Positions 16,831-26,202 are shown, numbered from the stretch's first letter. The stretch: 64,000 bases of DNA from Pseudomonas thivervalensis (GCF_001269655.1 NZ_LHVE01000014.1:248001-312000); one strand, 5' to 3'. Notes: generated by a model from the letters alone, not told the origin. Numbers and translations: made by a program.

Positions 16831-17714
16831 CGTGTGTACTCCTCGTTTTCGATTCTGTCCGGTTCAGTGACCCGCAGGCCTGCGTCGGACACAGATAGGC
16901 AGCATACCCGCGAACGCCGGATCGATCACTGCGTAGCGTCCCGATGTTCATTCTTTCGAACGATTTTTCACCTGCAAGCATCAACCTGTGCAAGCTGACG
17001 CACCAACACAGCGCAAGCGGCACGGCAAGGTCCTGAAAGGACCGTGCCAGGGCCCAGGCAAAGCCTCGACGCTGTAAGATTTTCGTACAACCTGAAATTT
17101 TTCTGCACCAAAACAGCACAGTGCGTCTACGCTCAGTGCACAAAGCATCCGTGATTTACTCACTGGGTAGGGTGAACCGGTAACGTTTTTGGTTGTCTGG
17201 CCACATTTGTCGCCGCCAAACACGGGAGCCCACACGAGTCAACCCTATTTAAAACAAGGCCTTTGGAGCCCGGTTTCATGAGGTTTCACCGCGTCAACCG
17301 GTGAAATGTGAAAAAAATGTAAACGAAATCCGGGTTTGAGCATGCTTGTTGCATTCATACTCGCACTGTCCAAGGGGCTCGCCGGAAGCGAGCACCTGCC
17401 GACATACAAATTAAAGTGGCAAGGCTGCCCACAGGAGCTTCAAGCGCGGTAATGACGGACTCTTTACACCGATGCCGGAAAAAGAAAAAACAACATAAAG
17501 TTGTGAATACGGTTGCGTCGGAACAGCTGAAATGCGACATGGATCGAGCCATTGGCGACAGGGTCGTAAAGAAGCTGAAAGGTTGAATGGGCAAGTATCG
17601 CCAAAGAATGTCGACGTGATATAAGTTTGCGCCGACACAAAAAGAAAGAGCCGCCCAGATAAAAAAACAGGTGGGACGGCAGTACTCTTCTAAAAACCAA
17701 AGGAGCAAATCACG
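16831..17714. promoter_or_regulatory. Long intergenic leader upstream of the OprD-family porin
   Basis: These 884 bases separate the divergent HIT and porin genes. No supported coding region was found. Two dyads are visible: TTTCACCG-n7-CGGTGAAA at 17284-17306, followed by an A-rich stretch, and GCCGCCCA...TGGGACGGC at 17650-17680, whose loop contains ATAAAAAAACAG. The second ends 34 bases before the start codon, near the AAGGAG ribosome site. A-rich loop sequences of this sort can be Hfq/Crc targets in pseudomonads, but that is inference. Confidence 0.5.
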
Positions 17715-19007
17715 ATGCGCGTGATGAAGTGGAGCATGATCGCACTGGCTGTATCGGCCAGCGTTTCGCAGTTCGCAGTGGCGTCCTCCCAAGAGGAATC
17801 CAAGGGCTTTTTTGAAGATCAGAGCCTGACTGTTAAAAGTCGTATGCTGTACATGAACCGTGATTTCAAACACGGTGCTTCCAACAACCAAAATACCGGT
17901 GGCAAGGCACGTAGCACTGGCTACCGCGAAGAAACTGGTCTTGGCGTGCAGGCTGTTTACGAGTCCGGCTTCACTCAAGGCACCGTTGGTGTCGGTGTGG
18001 ACGCTCTGTTCAATGGCCAAGTCAAACTGGATAGCGGCGCAGGTCGTACCGGTAACAGTATTTTCGGCACAGGTGACGACGGCAGCCCGGAAGACACCCA
18101 GTCTGAAGTTGGCGGCGCAGTCAAGTTCCGCTTATCTGACACCGTCCTGAAGTATGGTAACCAGTACACCACCAGCCCAGTATTCTCCACGGATGACAGC
18201 CGTCTGAATCCGGAAGTTGCTACCGGTACGCTCATCACCAGCAAAGAAATCAAGGGTCTGGAGCTGACCGCTGGTCGCTTCACCGCTATGAACGCACAGA
18301 ACTACACGGGCCGTGACAGCATCAATGGTCGGCACAGCCAAGGCTTGCCATCCGCCAACATTGCTGGCGCAACCTATCAGTTCACTGACAACTTCGTAGC
18401 AGGCGTAGCAGCTTCCGACGTTGAAGACTACTTCAAGAAGAAGTACCTCAACGTGAACTACACCCTGCCAATCAATGAAGATCAGTCTCTGAACTTCGAC
18501 TTCAACGGCTACGACAGCAAGAGTCAGGGTCAAGAGCTAAGCGGTGATATTGACAACCGCATCTGGTCGCTCGCAGCAGCTTACAGCCTCGGCGCGCATA
18601 AATTCACCTTGGCTCACCAGCGCTCCTCCGGTGACAGCGGCTACGCTTATGGCGTTGACGGTGGCGGTACTATCTACCTCGCCAACTCCGTGCAGTATTC
18701 CGACTTCAACGGTCAAGACGAGACCTCTTGGCAGGCTCGCTACGACCTGAACATGAAGACCTACGGCATTCCTGGCCTGAGCTTCATGACTCGTTACATC
18801 ACCAGTGACAACATCGCTACCGCTACAAGCGATGCCAAAGCCCACGAGTGGGACTTCGAAACCAAATACGTTCTGCAAAGCGGTCCAGCCAAAGACCTGT
18901 CTGTGCGTCTGCGTAGCGCGGTTTATCGGACTAGCACCTCTAACCCGGATTACACCGACAACAACGACTTCCGCGTAATCGTCGAATACCCACTGAGCAT
19001 CTTGTAA
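17715..19007 (+). CDS. OprD-family outer membrane porin
   Basis: This is a substrate-specific 18-strand outer-membrane channel of the OprD/Occ family. The 430-residue precursor starts MRVMKWSMIALAVSASVSQFAVA, a signal peptide very close to that of P. aeruginosa OprD. Family motifs follow: YESGFTQGTVGVGVDA, GGAVKFRLSDTVLKYGNQ, NSVQYSDFNGQDETSWQARYDLN, and the C-terminal EYPLSIL that ends the last strand. Its place next to a HIT gene and slyX matches that of oprD in PAO1. The substrate is unproven (basic amino acids in OprD itself). A perfect AAGGAG precedes the ATG. Confidence 0.95.
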   Translation: MRVMKWSMIALAVSASVSQFAVASSQEESKGFFEDQSLTVKSRMLYMNRDFKHGASNNQNTGGKARSTGYREETGLGVQAVYESGFTQGTVGVGVDALFNGQVKLDSGAGRTGNSIFGTGDDGSPEDTQSEVGGAVKFRLSDTVLKYGNQYTTSPVFSTDDSRLNPEVATGTLITSKEIKGLELTAGRFTAMNAQNYTGRDSINGRHSQGLPSANIAGATYQFTDNFVAGVAASDVEDYFKKKYLNVNYTLPINEDQSLNFDFNGYDSKSQGQELSGDIDNRIWSLAAAYSLGAHKFTLAHQRSSGDSGYAYGVDGGGTIYLANSVQYSDFNGQDETSWQARYDLNMKTYGIPGLSFMTRYITSDNIATATSDAKAHEWDFETKYVLQSGPAKDLSVRLRSAVYRTSTSNPDYTDNNDFRVIVEYPLSIL

Positions 19008-19043
19008 TTCAGTGCTAATTCGATAGCTTCACCCGCAACAAAC

Positions 19044-19080
19044 AAAAACCGCTCACCTGATCCAGGTGAGCGTTTTTTTT
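19044..19080. terminator. Terminator between the OprD porin and mscS
   Basis: The perfect 10-bp stem CGCTCACCTG-atc-CAGGTGAGCG is flanked by AAAAAC and TTTTTTTT, so it can act for both convergent genes. Confidence 0.93.
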
Positions 19081-19172
19081 ATGTCCATTGCAATGCCAGC
19101 TTTAACGCAACTTGTTAAGTAGCAAGCTAACTAAATATAACCTGACTCCAGCGCCAAGGTATATTCAAGTCG

Positions 19173-20015
19173 TTATTGCGCTGGCCCTTCCTGAACGACT
19201 CGAATCACGCGTTGTGGAAACGGAATATCTATACCCGCCTCCTTCAAGCGATCCCGCGCCTGCTCATTGAGCATGAACATGACGTTCCAGTAATCCGCGG
19301 TCTTGACCCAAATACGCAACGACACCGTGATGGCACTGTCGCCCAAGGTGGAAATCACTGCTTCAGGCGCTGGATCCGCCAGCACGCGTTCATCCTTGGC
19401 CAACTCAAGCAACACTTCCCGGGCCTTTTGCAGGTCGGCCTGGTAATCCACACCGACATCGAACACGACCTTGCGGGTCGGCTGGCGGTTGGTGTTGGTG
19501 ATGATGCCGTTGGAGAGATTGCCGTTAGGCACGATGACGGTCTTGTTGTCACCGGTGCGCAGCACCGTGTGGAAAATCTGGATGCTGTCGACCGTACCGG
19601 CCACGCCCTGGGCTTCGATCCAGTCACCGATGCGGAACGGGCGGAACAGCAGGATCAGCACGCCACCGGCGAAGTTCGCCAGGCTGCCTTGCAAGGCCAG
19701 GCCAATCGCCAGGCCGGCGGCACCGATGGCGGCGACGAACGAAGTGGTTTCCACACCGATCATCGAAGCGACGCTGACGATCAGCAATATCTTCAGGATG
19801 ATGTTGGCCAGGGTACTGATAAACCCCTGCAGTGCCAGGTCGGCATTACGCAAGGCCAGCAAAGCACCCAGCTTGCGCGTCACTTTGTTGATCAACCACC
19901 AGCCGACGGCCAGGGTGATAACGGCCAGCAGCACGCGGCTGCCGTATTCCATGATCATGGGGATCCAGGTCTGGGAAACCTTGACCAGGTTATCCACTTC
20001 AGCGTTCAAGTCCAT
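19173..20015 (-). CDS. mscS: Small-conductance mechanosensitive channel MscS
   Basis: MscS opens under membrane tension to release solutes in hypo-osmotic shock. The 280-residue protein has three transmembrane helices (about 22-45, 65-88, 92-125). The pore helix TM3 has the Gly/Ala pattern GAAGLAIGLALQGSLANFAGGVLILLFRPFRIGDWIE. The beta domain (VPNGNLSNGIITNTNRQPTRK) and C-terminal cytoplasmic domain follow, and the length matches E. coli MscS. Confidence 0.95.
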   Translation of the reverse strand: MDLNAEVDNLVKVSQTWIPMIMEYGSRVLLAVITLAVGWWLINKVTRKLGALLALRNADLALQGFISTLANIILKILLIVSVASMIGVETTSFVAAIGAAGLAIGLALQGSLANFAGGVLILLFRPFRIGDWIEAQGVAGTVDSIQIFHTVLRTGDNKTVIVPNGNLSNGIITNTNRQPTRKVVFDVGVDYQADLQKAREVLLELAKDERVLADPAPEAVISTLGDSAITVSLRIWVKTADYWNVMFMLNEQARDRLKEAGIDIPFPQRVIRVVQEGPAQ

Positions 20016-20050
20016 CTAACTCTCCTTATTCCTGTTGCACGCGGCATTGT

Positions 20051-20230
20051 GTGGCGAGGGAGCTTGCTCCCGCTGGGCCTGTAGAAGCTGTGTAGGAGCT
20101 GTGTAGGAGCTGTCGAGTGAAACGAGGCTGCGATCTTTTCCCAAGGCACTTGAATCCCAAGCGAAAGATCAAAAGATCGCAGCCTTCGGCAGCTCCTACA
20201 GGACCAAGCGGGAGCAAGCTCCCTCGCCAC
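20051..20230. repeat. Composite REP/BIME repeat, two nested families
   Basis: The outer arms are GTGGCGAGGGAGCTTGCTCC. The inner arms are GTAGGAGCTGTCGAG and GGCAGCTCCTACAG with AAGATCGCAGCC. The inner left arm begins with three tandem copies of a short GTAGGAGCTGT unit (20081-20110), suggesting local slippage. Confidence 0.85.
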
Positions 20231-20243
20231 GGTCATTACGAAA

Positions 20244-20729
20244 TCAGTCGCGGAAATTATTGAATTGCAGGGGCATGCCGAATTCCTTGCCGCGCAGTGC
20301 CGCAATGGCTTCTTGCAAGTCGTCACGTTTCTTGCCGGTGACCCGTACCTGCTCGCCCTGGATGGCGGCTTGTACCTTGAGCTTGGCGTCCTTGATGTGA
20401 GCGACGATCTTCTTCGCCAGTTCCTTGTCGATGCCTTCCTTGAGCACGGCTTCCTGCTTCATCAACTTGCCCGAGGCATAGGCGTCCTTGACCTCAAGGC
20501 ACTGCACGTCGATCTTGCGCTTGACCAGCGCCAGCTTGAGGATCTCGATCATCGCCTCGAGCTGGAAATCGGCCTCGGCGGTCAGGTTCACGGTCAGGTC
20601 TTTTTCCTTGAACTCGAAACTGCCCTTGCCCTTGAGGTCATAACGACGGTCGAGTTCCTTGACGGCATTTTCAACCGCGTTGGTGACTTCGTGTTTGTCC
20701 AGTTCGGATACCACGTCGAATGACGGCAT
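20244..20729 (-). CDS. yajQ: YajQ-family nucleotide-binding protein
   Basis: YajQ proteins bind tRNA/GTP, and in Xanthomonas and some pseudomonads a homologue binds cyclic di-GMP. The 161-residue protein starts at the ATG giving MPSFDVVSELDKHEVTNAVENAVKELDRRYDLKGKGS, the invariant N-terminus, and ends in AALRGKEFGMPLQFNNFRD. A longer upstream open frame lacks conservation and lies over the neighbouring promoter. It is divergent from the panE-like gene. Confidence 0.96.
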   Translation of the reverse strand: MPSFDVVSELDKHEVTNAVENAVKELDRRYDLKGKGSFEFKEKDLTVNLTAEADFQLEAMIEILKLALVKRKIDVQCLEVKDAYASGKLMKQEAVLKEGIDKELAKKIVAHIKDAKLKVQAAIQGEQVRVTGKKRDDLQEAIAALRGKEFGMPLQFNNFRD

Positions 20730-20871
20730 GTAGTGTTCTCCAAATAAAAAGGCGCGCCAGTAACAACGGCGCGCGCTTGGCTTGTGGTTAAAATCGGGCT
20801 CATTATAACGGCTCTTTTCCTGCCGACACTGCGAGCCCTCCGATGCCTGCATCAATCCGAGCAAAAAACTG

Positions 20872-21789
20872 ATGTCGACCACCTGGCATGTCCTCGGGGC
20901 CGGCAGTCTCGGCACGTTGTGGGCCACGCGCCTGGCCCGGGCCGGGCTGCCGGTGCGGCTGGTGCTGCGCGACGAAGCGCGCTTGCAGGCCTACCGCGGC
21001 GCCGGTGGCCTGACCCTGGTGGAACAGGGCCAGGCGCAGTCCTACCCGGTGCCAGGCGAAACAGCGGACAGCCCGGAGCCAATCAGGCGTCTGCTGCTGG
21101 CCTGCAAGGCCTACGACGCAGAAGCGGCGGTGAACTCGGTGGCCCATCGCCTGGACGCCGAATCGGAACTGATCCTGCTACAAAACGGCCTCGGCAGCCA
21201 GGACGCAGTGGCCAATTGTGTGCCCCAGGCCCGTTGCATCAGCGCCTCCAGCACCGAAGGCGCGTTCCGCGACGGTGACTGGCGCGTGGTGTTCGCTGGC
21301 CACGGCTACACCTGGTTGGGCGACCCGGCACACCCGGTGGCGCCGTTCTGGCTGAACGACCTGGCCGCCGCCGGCATTCCCCACGAATGGAGCGCCGACA
21401 TCCTCACCCGCCTCTGGCGCAAGCTGGCACTCAACTGTGCAATCAATCCGCTGACCGTGCTGCATCACTGCAAGAACGGCGGCTTGCAGGAACACCGCTG
21501 CGAAGTGGCGACCTTGTGCGCAGAGCTCACCGACCTGCTCGAACGCTGCGGCCAGCCTGCGGCAGCCGAGGATTTGCAGCCGGAAGTCGGACGAGTGATC
21601 CAGGCCACGGCCGCCAATTACTCCTCGATGTACCAGGACGTCGCCAATCGGCGTCGCACCGAAATCAGCTACTTGCTCGGTTACGCCTGCAAGGTCGCCC
21701 AACGCCATGAGCTGAGCGTGCCGCACCTGGAGCAACTGCGCCAGCGACTGATTGCCCACTTGGACAACCTCGGATTGCCCAGCGACTGA
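20872..21789 (+). CDS. Putative 2-dehydropantoate 2-reductase (PanE/ApbA family)
   Basis: This family reduces ketopantoate to pantoate with NADPH in pantothenate synthesis. The 305-residue protein has an N-terminal Rossmann motif (WHVLGAGSLGTLWATRLARAG) and the C-terminal domain signature KLALNCAINPLTVLHHCKNGGL, where Lys and Asn are catalytic-type residues. Pseudomonads can carry more than one PanE-like gene, so the substrate is not certain. A sensor kinase gene follows 46 bases downstream on the same strand. Confidence 0.9.
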   Translation: MSTTWHVLGAGSLGTLWATRLARAGLPVRLVLRDEARLQAYRGAGGLTLVEQGQAQSYPVPGETADSPEPIRRLLLACKAYDAEAAVNSVAHRLDAESELILLQNGLGSQDAVANCVPQARCISASSTEGAFRDGDWRVVFAGHGYTWLGDPAHPVAPFWLNDLAAAGIPHEWSADILTRLWRKLALNCAINPLTVLHHCKNGGLQEHRCEVATLCAELTDLLERCGQPAAAEDLQPEVGRVIQATAANYSSMYQDVANRRRTEISYLLGYACKVAQRHELSVPHLEQLRQRLIAHLDNLGLPSD

Positions 21790-21835
21790 GCAGCGGCTAC
21801 GCTGGCCCTCGTGTTCCTTTTTAGCGACGAGTCTG

Positions 21836-23872
21836 ATGCCATTGCGCCAGCGCCTTGAAAATCTCCCGGTCGGCCAGAAACTGCTGGCCGCCCTGTTGGT
21901 GTTATTGACCACTGTCCTGCTGGTGGCCAACCTGACTTTTATCAGCGCCGCCTACTACATTTCCCAGGAAAGCATGGCGCCCCAGGCCCTGCAGACCATT
22001 GGCCGGCTGATCGCCAACCCGAGCCTGATTTCCGACGCCCTGCAATCGCCCCAAAGCGCCCAACGCCTGCTCGACGAACTCAACAGCTACGCACCGCTGC
22101 GGGCCGCGGCGTTGTACGACGGCCAGGGCGAGCGCCTGGCACAGCTGCAACAAGGCGAAAAACTCAAGCTGCCAGATCATTACCGCCACATACAAGCCTG
22201 GCAAGCGGGTGAGTTTCGCAGCAACCAGGTCATCACCCTGCCCCGCCCCGGCACGACGCCCGGCCATCTGTTGCTGGTGGCCAGCAGCGAATTGCCGACC
22301 GCGTTCTACACCGGCACCCTGACCGCCAGCCTCGGCATCCTGATTTTCAGCGTATTGCTGTGGCTGGTCATTGCCCAACAGATCAAACGCCTGATTACCC
22401 GACCGATTCATCAACTCGAAGAACTGTCACGCCAGGTCACCCGCGAGGAGAACTATGCCCTGCGTGCCGCACGGGGCAACCACGACGAGATCGGCAGCCT
22501 GGCCGAGGCGTTCAATACCATGCTCTCGCGGATCGAAGCCCGGGAACAGCAACTCAAGCGTGCGCGGGACGATTCCCAGGCCGCCTACGACCAGGCCCAG
22601 GGCCTGGCGGAAGAAACCCGTCACACCAATCGCAAGCTGGAGCTGGAAGTCCAGGTGCGCAGCAAGATCGAGAAAAAACTCACTGGTTTCCAGAACTACC
22701 TCAACAGCATCATCGACTCCATGCCGTCGGCCCTGATCGCCCTCGACGAGCAACTCTACGTCACTCAGTGGAACCAGGAAGCCAGCGCCCTCTCCGGCAC
22801 GCGCCTGGACGAAGCCCTGAACCAGCCGATCTTCCTCGCCTTCGAACCGCTCAAGCCGTACCTGCCCCAGCTCAAGCAAACCGTCGAGCAGCATACGGTG
22901 GCCAAGATCGAACGCGTCACCTGGACCAAGGACGACGAAGCCCGGCATTACGCCCTGACCTTCTACCCGCTGATGGGCGGTGCCGGACGGGGCGTGGTAA
23001 TCCGCATCGACGACATCACCCAGCGCCTGTCGCTGGAAGAAATGATGGTGCAGTCGGAGAAGATGCTCTCGGTCGGCGGCCTCGCGGCGGGCATGGCCCA
23101 TGAGATCAACAACCCCCTGGGCGCCATCCTGCACAACGTGCAGAACATCCGCCGACGCCTGTCGCCGGAACTGCCGAAGAACCTCGAACAGGCCGAGCAC
23201 CTGGGGATCGAACTGCCGGTGGTCAACCGCTACCTGGAAACCCGGGAAATCCCGCAGTTGCTCGACGGCATCCAGCAGGCCGGCGCCCGGGCAGCGAAAA
23301 TCGTCACCCACATGCTCAGCTTCAGCCGTCGCAGCACACGGCAGATGGCGCCGTGCGACCTGCCGGCGCTGATCGACCAGGCGGTGGAAATCGCCGGTAA
23401 CGACTTCGACCTGGCGATCGGCTTCGACTTCAAGGGCCAGGCGATCATCCGTCAGTTCGACCCGAACCTGGGGCCGGTGCCAGGCACCGCCAACGAACTG
23501 GAACAAGTGCTGCTCAACCTGCTGAAAAACGCCGCCCAGGCGATCCATCAGCGCCAGGACGACAGCGAACCCGGGCGCATTATCCTGCGCACGCGGTTGA
23601 ATCCGCCGTGGGCGGAAATCCAGGTCGAGGACAACGGCATCGGCATGAGCGAGAACGTGCGCAAGCGCACCTTCGAGCCCTTCTTCACCACCAAGGAGAT
23701 CGGCCAGGGCACCGGCCTTGGGCTATCGGTTTCGTATTTCATCATCACCAACAACCACAAGGGCCAGATGGAAGTGCAGTCGGCGCCGGGCCAAGGCACC
23801 TGCTTCACGCTACGCCTGCCCCTGGCGGGCACCTCTATGGTGGCGCAGGAAAACAAACAACTGGAGCGCTGA
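21836..23872 (+). CDS. Membrane sensor histidine kinase (HAMP-PAS-HisKA-HATPase)
   Basis: This two-component sensor has 678 residues when started at the ATG at 21836 (MPLRQRLENLPVGQKLL). A membrane helix at about 14-36 and a second at about 162-183 enclose a periplasmic sensor. A HAMP domain, a coiled coil and a PAS domain (about 285-395) come next. The H-box is LAAGMAHEINNPLGAILHN, and the N-, G1- and G2-boxes (NLLKNAAQAI, VEDNGIGM, GQGTGLGLSVSY) are complete. No response regulator lies beside it, so its partner is unknown. The next gene begins two bases after its stop. Confidence 0.93.
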   Translation: MPLRQRLENLPVGQKLLAALLVLLTTVLLVANLTFISAAYYISQESMAPQALQTIGRLIANPSLISDALQSPQSAQRLLDELNSYAPLRAAALYDGQGERLAQLQQGEKLKLPDHYRHIQAWQAGEFRSNQVITLPRPGTTPGHLLLVASSELPTAFYTGTLTASLGILIFSVLLWLVIAQQIKRLITRPIHQLEELSRQVTREENYALRAARGNHDEIGSLAEAFNTMLSRIEAREQQLKRARDDSQAAYDQAQGLAEETRHTNRKLELEVQVRSKIEKKLTGFQNYLNSIIDSMPSALIALDEQLYVTQWNQEASALSGTRLDEALNQPIFLAFEPLKPYLPQLKQTVEQHTVAKIERVTWTKDDEARHYALTFYPLMGGAGRGVVIRIDDITQRLSLEEMMVQSEKMLSVGGLAAGMAHEINNPLGAILHNVQNIRRRLSPELPKNLEQAEHLGIELPVVNRYLETREIPQLLDGIQQAGARAAKIVTHMLSFSRRSTRQMAPCDLPALIDQAVEIAGNDFDLAIGFDFKGQAIIRQFDPNLGPVPGTANELEQVLLNLLKNAAQAIHQRQDDSEPGRIILRTRLNPPWAEIQVEDNGIGMSENVRKRTFEPFFTTKEIGQGTGLGLSVSYFIITNNHKGQMEVQSAPGQGTCFTLRLPLAGTSMVAQENKQLER

Positions 23873-23874
23873 GC

Positions 23875-24456
23875 ATGGGTTTCCGCCTGTCGAAGATTTA
23901 CACCCGCACCGGCGACAAAGGTGAAACCGGGTTGGGCGACGGTCGCCGCGTGGCAAAGGATCACCCACGGGTCGAGGCCATCGGCGAAGTGGACACACTG
24001 AACAGCCAACTGGGTTTATTGCTGGCCGGGCTCGCCGCTGAAACGGCCCAATACCCGGCGCTGAAGGAAGTCAGCGACGTGCTGGAGCCTTGTCAGCATC
24101 GCTTGTTCGACCTCGGCGGCGAACTGGCGATGCCGGCCTACCAGGCCTTGAACGTGGCGGAGATCGAGCGGCTGGAAGCAGCGATCGATGTGTGGAACGA
24201 GGAAGTGGGGCCACTGGAAAACTTCATCCTGCCCGGCGGCTCGACGCTGATCGCCCAGGCCCACGTCTGTCGCAGCCTGGCCCGCAGCGCCGAACGTCGG
24301 TGCCAGCAATTGAACGCGGTGGAGCCGCTGGCCGGACCGGGGCTGGCCTATATCAATCGGTTGTCAGACTTGTTGTTCGTGGCCGCGCGGGTGATTGCTC
24401 GGCGGCAAGGGGTGGCGGAGGTGCTTTGGGAGGCGGCGGCCAAGCCTGGGAGCTGA
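23875..24456 (+). CDS. Cob(I)alamin adenosyltransferase, PduO type
   Basis: This enzyme transfers the adenosyl group from ATP to cob(I)alamin to make the coenzyme form of B12. The 193-residue protein has the PduO-type ATP-binding N-terminus SKIYTRTGDKGETGLGDG, the central GEVDTLNSQLG, and the C-terminal signature CRSLARSAERRCQQL...NRLSDLLFVAARV. It starts two bases after the sensor kinase stop, with GGAG inside the kinase end, suggesting co-transcription, although the functional link is unclear. Confidence 0.94.
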   Translation: MGFRLSKIYTRTGDKGETGLGDGRRVAKDHPRVEAIGEVDTLNSQLGLLLAGLAAETAQYPALKEVSDVLEPCQHRLFDLGGELAMPAYQALNVAEIERLEAAIDVWNEEVGPLENFILPGGSTLIAQAHVCRSLARSAERRCQQLNAVEPLAGPGLAYINRLSDLLFVAARVIARRQGVAEVLWEAAAKPGS

Positions 24457-24465
24457 TCACCTGCT

Positions 24466-24578
24466 TGATCGTTCCCCACGCTCTGCGTGGGAACGCAGCC
24501 CGGGACGCTCCGCGTCCCTCCAGAGCCGAACGCGGAGCGTCCGTTGAGGCGTTCCCACGCGGAGCGTGGGAACGATCA
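24466..24578. repeat. Palindromic repeat, cgttcccacgc family
   Basis: TGATCGTTCCC at the left pairs with GGGAACGATCA at the right, and inside are further pairs such as ACGCTCTGCGTGGGAACG and GACGCTCCGCGTC / GAACGCGGAGCGTCC. The unit differs from the other REP types here, is about 113 bp, and sits between convergent genes, where it may also act as a terminator. Confidence 0.8.
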
Positions 24579-24580
24579 GT

Positions 24581-25528
24581 TCACTGCCCCTCTGGCCAAA
24601 ACGCCCGAATCCCCGCCACACCCTGCGCTCCAGCCTCCCAGGCTTTTTGCCGCTCGCCGGGCCCTACACCACCCAACAGATAGACCGGACGGTTGAAGCC
24701 CTCGATCAACCGCGCCGCCTCTGCCCATCCCAACGGCTGTGCATCGGGATGGGTCTGGGTCGGTTGCACCGGCGAAAGCGTCACGAAATCCACGTCCATC
24801 TGCTGCGCCAGGGACAGTTCCTCGGCGTTATGGCAGGAGGCCGCCAGCCAGCGGTCCTTGCCGAACGGGCGACCGGCCGCGGCATGCTTGCGCAGTTGCG
24901 CGGCAGTAATGTGCCAGCCAGCGGAAGGAAAATCCCCCAGCCATTCGAACGGCCCCTTGAGCATCAACTGGGCCTTGCCAGCACACAACCCCACCGCATC
25001 CACCGCCAGATCGCGGTATTGCGGGTCGTAGCCGTTGGGGGCACGCAGTTGGACCAATTTGATCCCGCCGGCAATCGCCTTCTGCATGCCGCGCAGCAAG
25101 GCCGGCGTCTCGAGGCCTTCCGGGGTGATCAGGTATTCACCCGGCAAACGGGCCGCCGCGACGATCGGCTGGTTGGCCGCCGGAAACTCATGGTTGGTCA
25201 GGTCGCGGGCCGTCACCCAGGCCAACGGTTGACCTTCGGCGCCATGGGGCTCGCCGGTGAACGCCGAGACTTCCCAGACATCCAGCAACACCTGTTTGTC
25301 CGGGTAATCGTGACGCACCTTGATCAACGGCCGGGCGGCGTCGACGACAATGCCCAGCTCTTCATGAAGTTCGCGGGCCAGGGCGGTTTCGACGGATTCG
25401 CCGGCCTCGACCTTGCCGCCAGGAAATTCCCACAGGCCGCCCTGGTGCTGGGTGTCGGCCCGTCGGGCGATCAGGATTTTACCGGCGGCATCGCGAATGA
25501 CCGCTGCCGCCACATGGACTCGTTTCAC
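24581..25528 (-). CDS. Nudix hydrolase fused to a thiamine-phosphate-synthase-like domain
   Basis: This bifunctional protein has 314 residues. Residues 1-130 are a MutT-type Nudix domain with a full Nudix box (GKVEAGESVETALARELHEE), which cleans up oxidised nucleotides such as 8-oxo-dGTP. Residues ~140-314 resemble ThiE/TenI (EYLITPEG, IKLVQLRAP, HITAAQLR, DFVTLSPVQPTQTHP, LLGGVGP). This fusion is conserved in pseudomonads. The start is a GTG overlapping the GST stop as GTGA, giving MKRVHVAAAVI. The ThiE half may lack true ThiE activity. Confidence 0.93.
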   Translation of the reverse strand: MKRVHVAAAVIRDAAGKILIARRADTQHQGGLWEFPGGKVEAGESVETALARELHEELGIVVDAARPLIKVRHDYPDKQVLLDVWEVSAFTGEPHGAEGQPLAWVTARDLTNHEFPAANQPIVAAARLPGEYLITPEGLETPALLRGMQKAIAGGIKLVQLRAPNGYDPQYRDLAVDAVGLCAGKAQLMLKGPFEWLGDFPSAGWHITAAQLRKHAAAGRPFGKDRWLAASCHNAEELSLAQQMDVDFVTLSPVQPTQTHPDAQPLGWAEAARLIEGFNRPVYLLGGVGPGERQKAWEAGAQGVAGIRAFWPEGQ

Positions 25529-26157
25529 CGCGCAGTGTCCTCCAGGCCAGCCTGTTGCCATACCTTGAAGGCCGGCCATTGATAAAGGGTTTCAACGTAG
25601 GCCTCATCGACCTCGGAAAGTGCCACTTGATAAGTGCGCAAGCGCACGGCAACAGGGGCAAAAAAGGCATCGGCCAGGCTCACGCGGCCAAACAGGTAAG
25701 GACCGGTCTCGGTCGCCGTGGCACGGCATTCGGCCCACAGCGCCAGCATCCGCTCGATCTCCGCCTGGACGTCAGCCGGCATGGGCGACAGCGGCGCATC
25801 GTGCAGCAGATCCATGGGCATATGGTTGCGCAGGGCGAAAAAGCCGCTGTGCATTTGCGCACAGGCCGAACGCGCTTGGGCCCGAGCGGCCACATCCGTG
25901 GGCCAGAGATTGGCCTCGGGGAACTGTTCGGCCAGGTACTCGCCAATCGCCAGGGAATCGGCGATCACGCCGAATTCGGTCTTGAGCAACGGGACCTTGG
26001 CCGTGGCCGAATACTTGAGCAGCTTTTCACGGGTGTCCGGCTGGCCGAGCCTGACCAGCTCTTCGGTGTACTTCGCGCCGGTCAGCGCCAGGGCCAAGGC
26101 CCCACGCAGGGACCAGGAGGATAGATCTTTGTCGCCGATGATCAGGTGCAGGCTCAT
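25525..26157 (-). CDS. Glutathione S-transferase family protein
   Basis: This is a cytosolic GST-fold protein of 210 residues. The N-terminal thioredoxin-like domain has DKDLSSWSLRGALALA, where a serine is the likely glutathione-activating residue, and the conserved TAKVPLL cis-proline and DSLAIGEYLAE motifs. The helical C-domain follows from about residue 85. Its stop overlaps the GTG of the Nudix-ThiE gene, so the two are translationally coupled. The substrate is unknown. Confidence 0.92.
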   Translation of the reverse strand: MSLHLIIGDKDLSSWSLRGALALALTGAKYTEELVRLGQPDTREKLLKYSATAKVPLLKTEFGVIADSLAIGEYLAEQFPEANLWPTDVAARAQARSACAQMHSGFFALRNHMPMDLLHDAPLSPMPADVQAEIERMLALWAECRATATETGPYLFGRVSLADAFFAPVAVRLRTYQVALSEVDEAYVETLYQWPAFKVWQQAGLEDTAR

Positions 26158-26202
26158 GTGGATTCCTTTCTTATGGTTCTGAGGTGTGTCTGTTCTGGCG
26201 CC

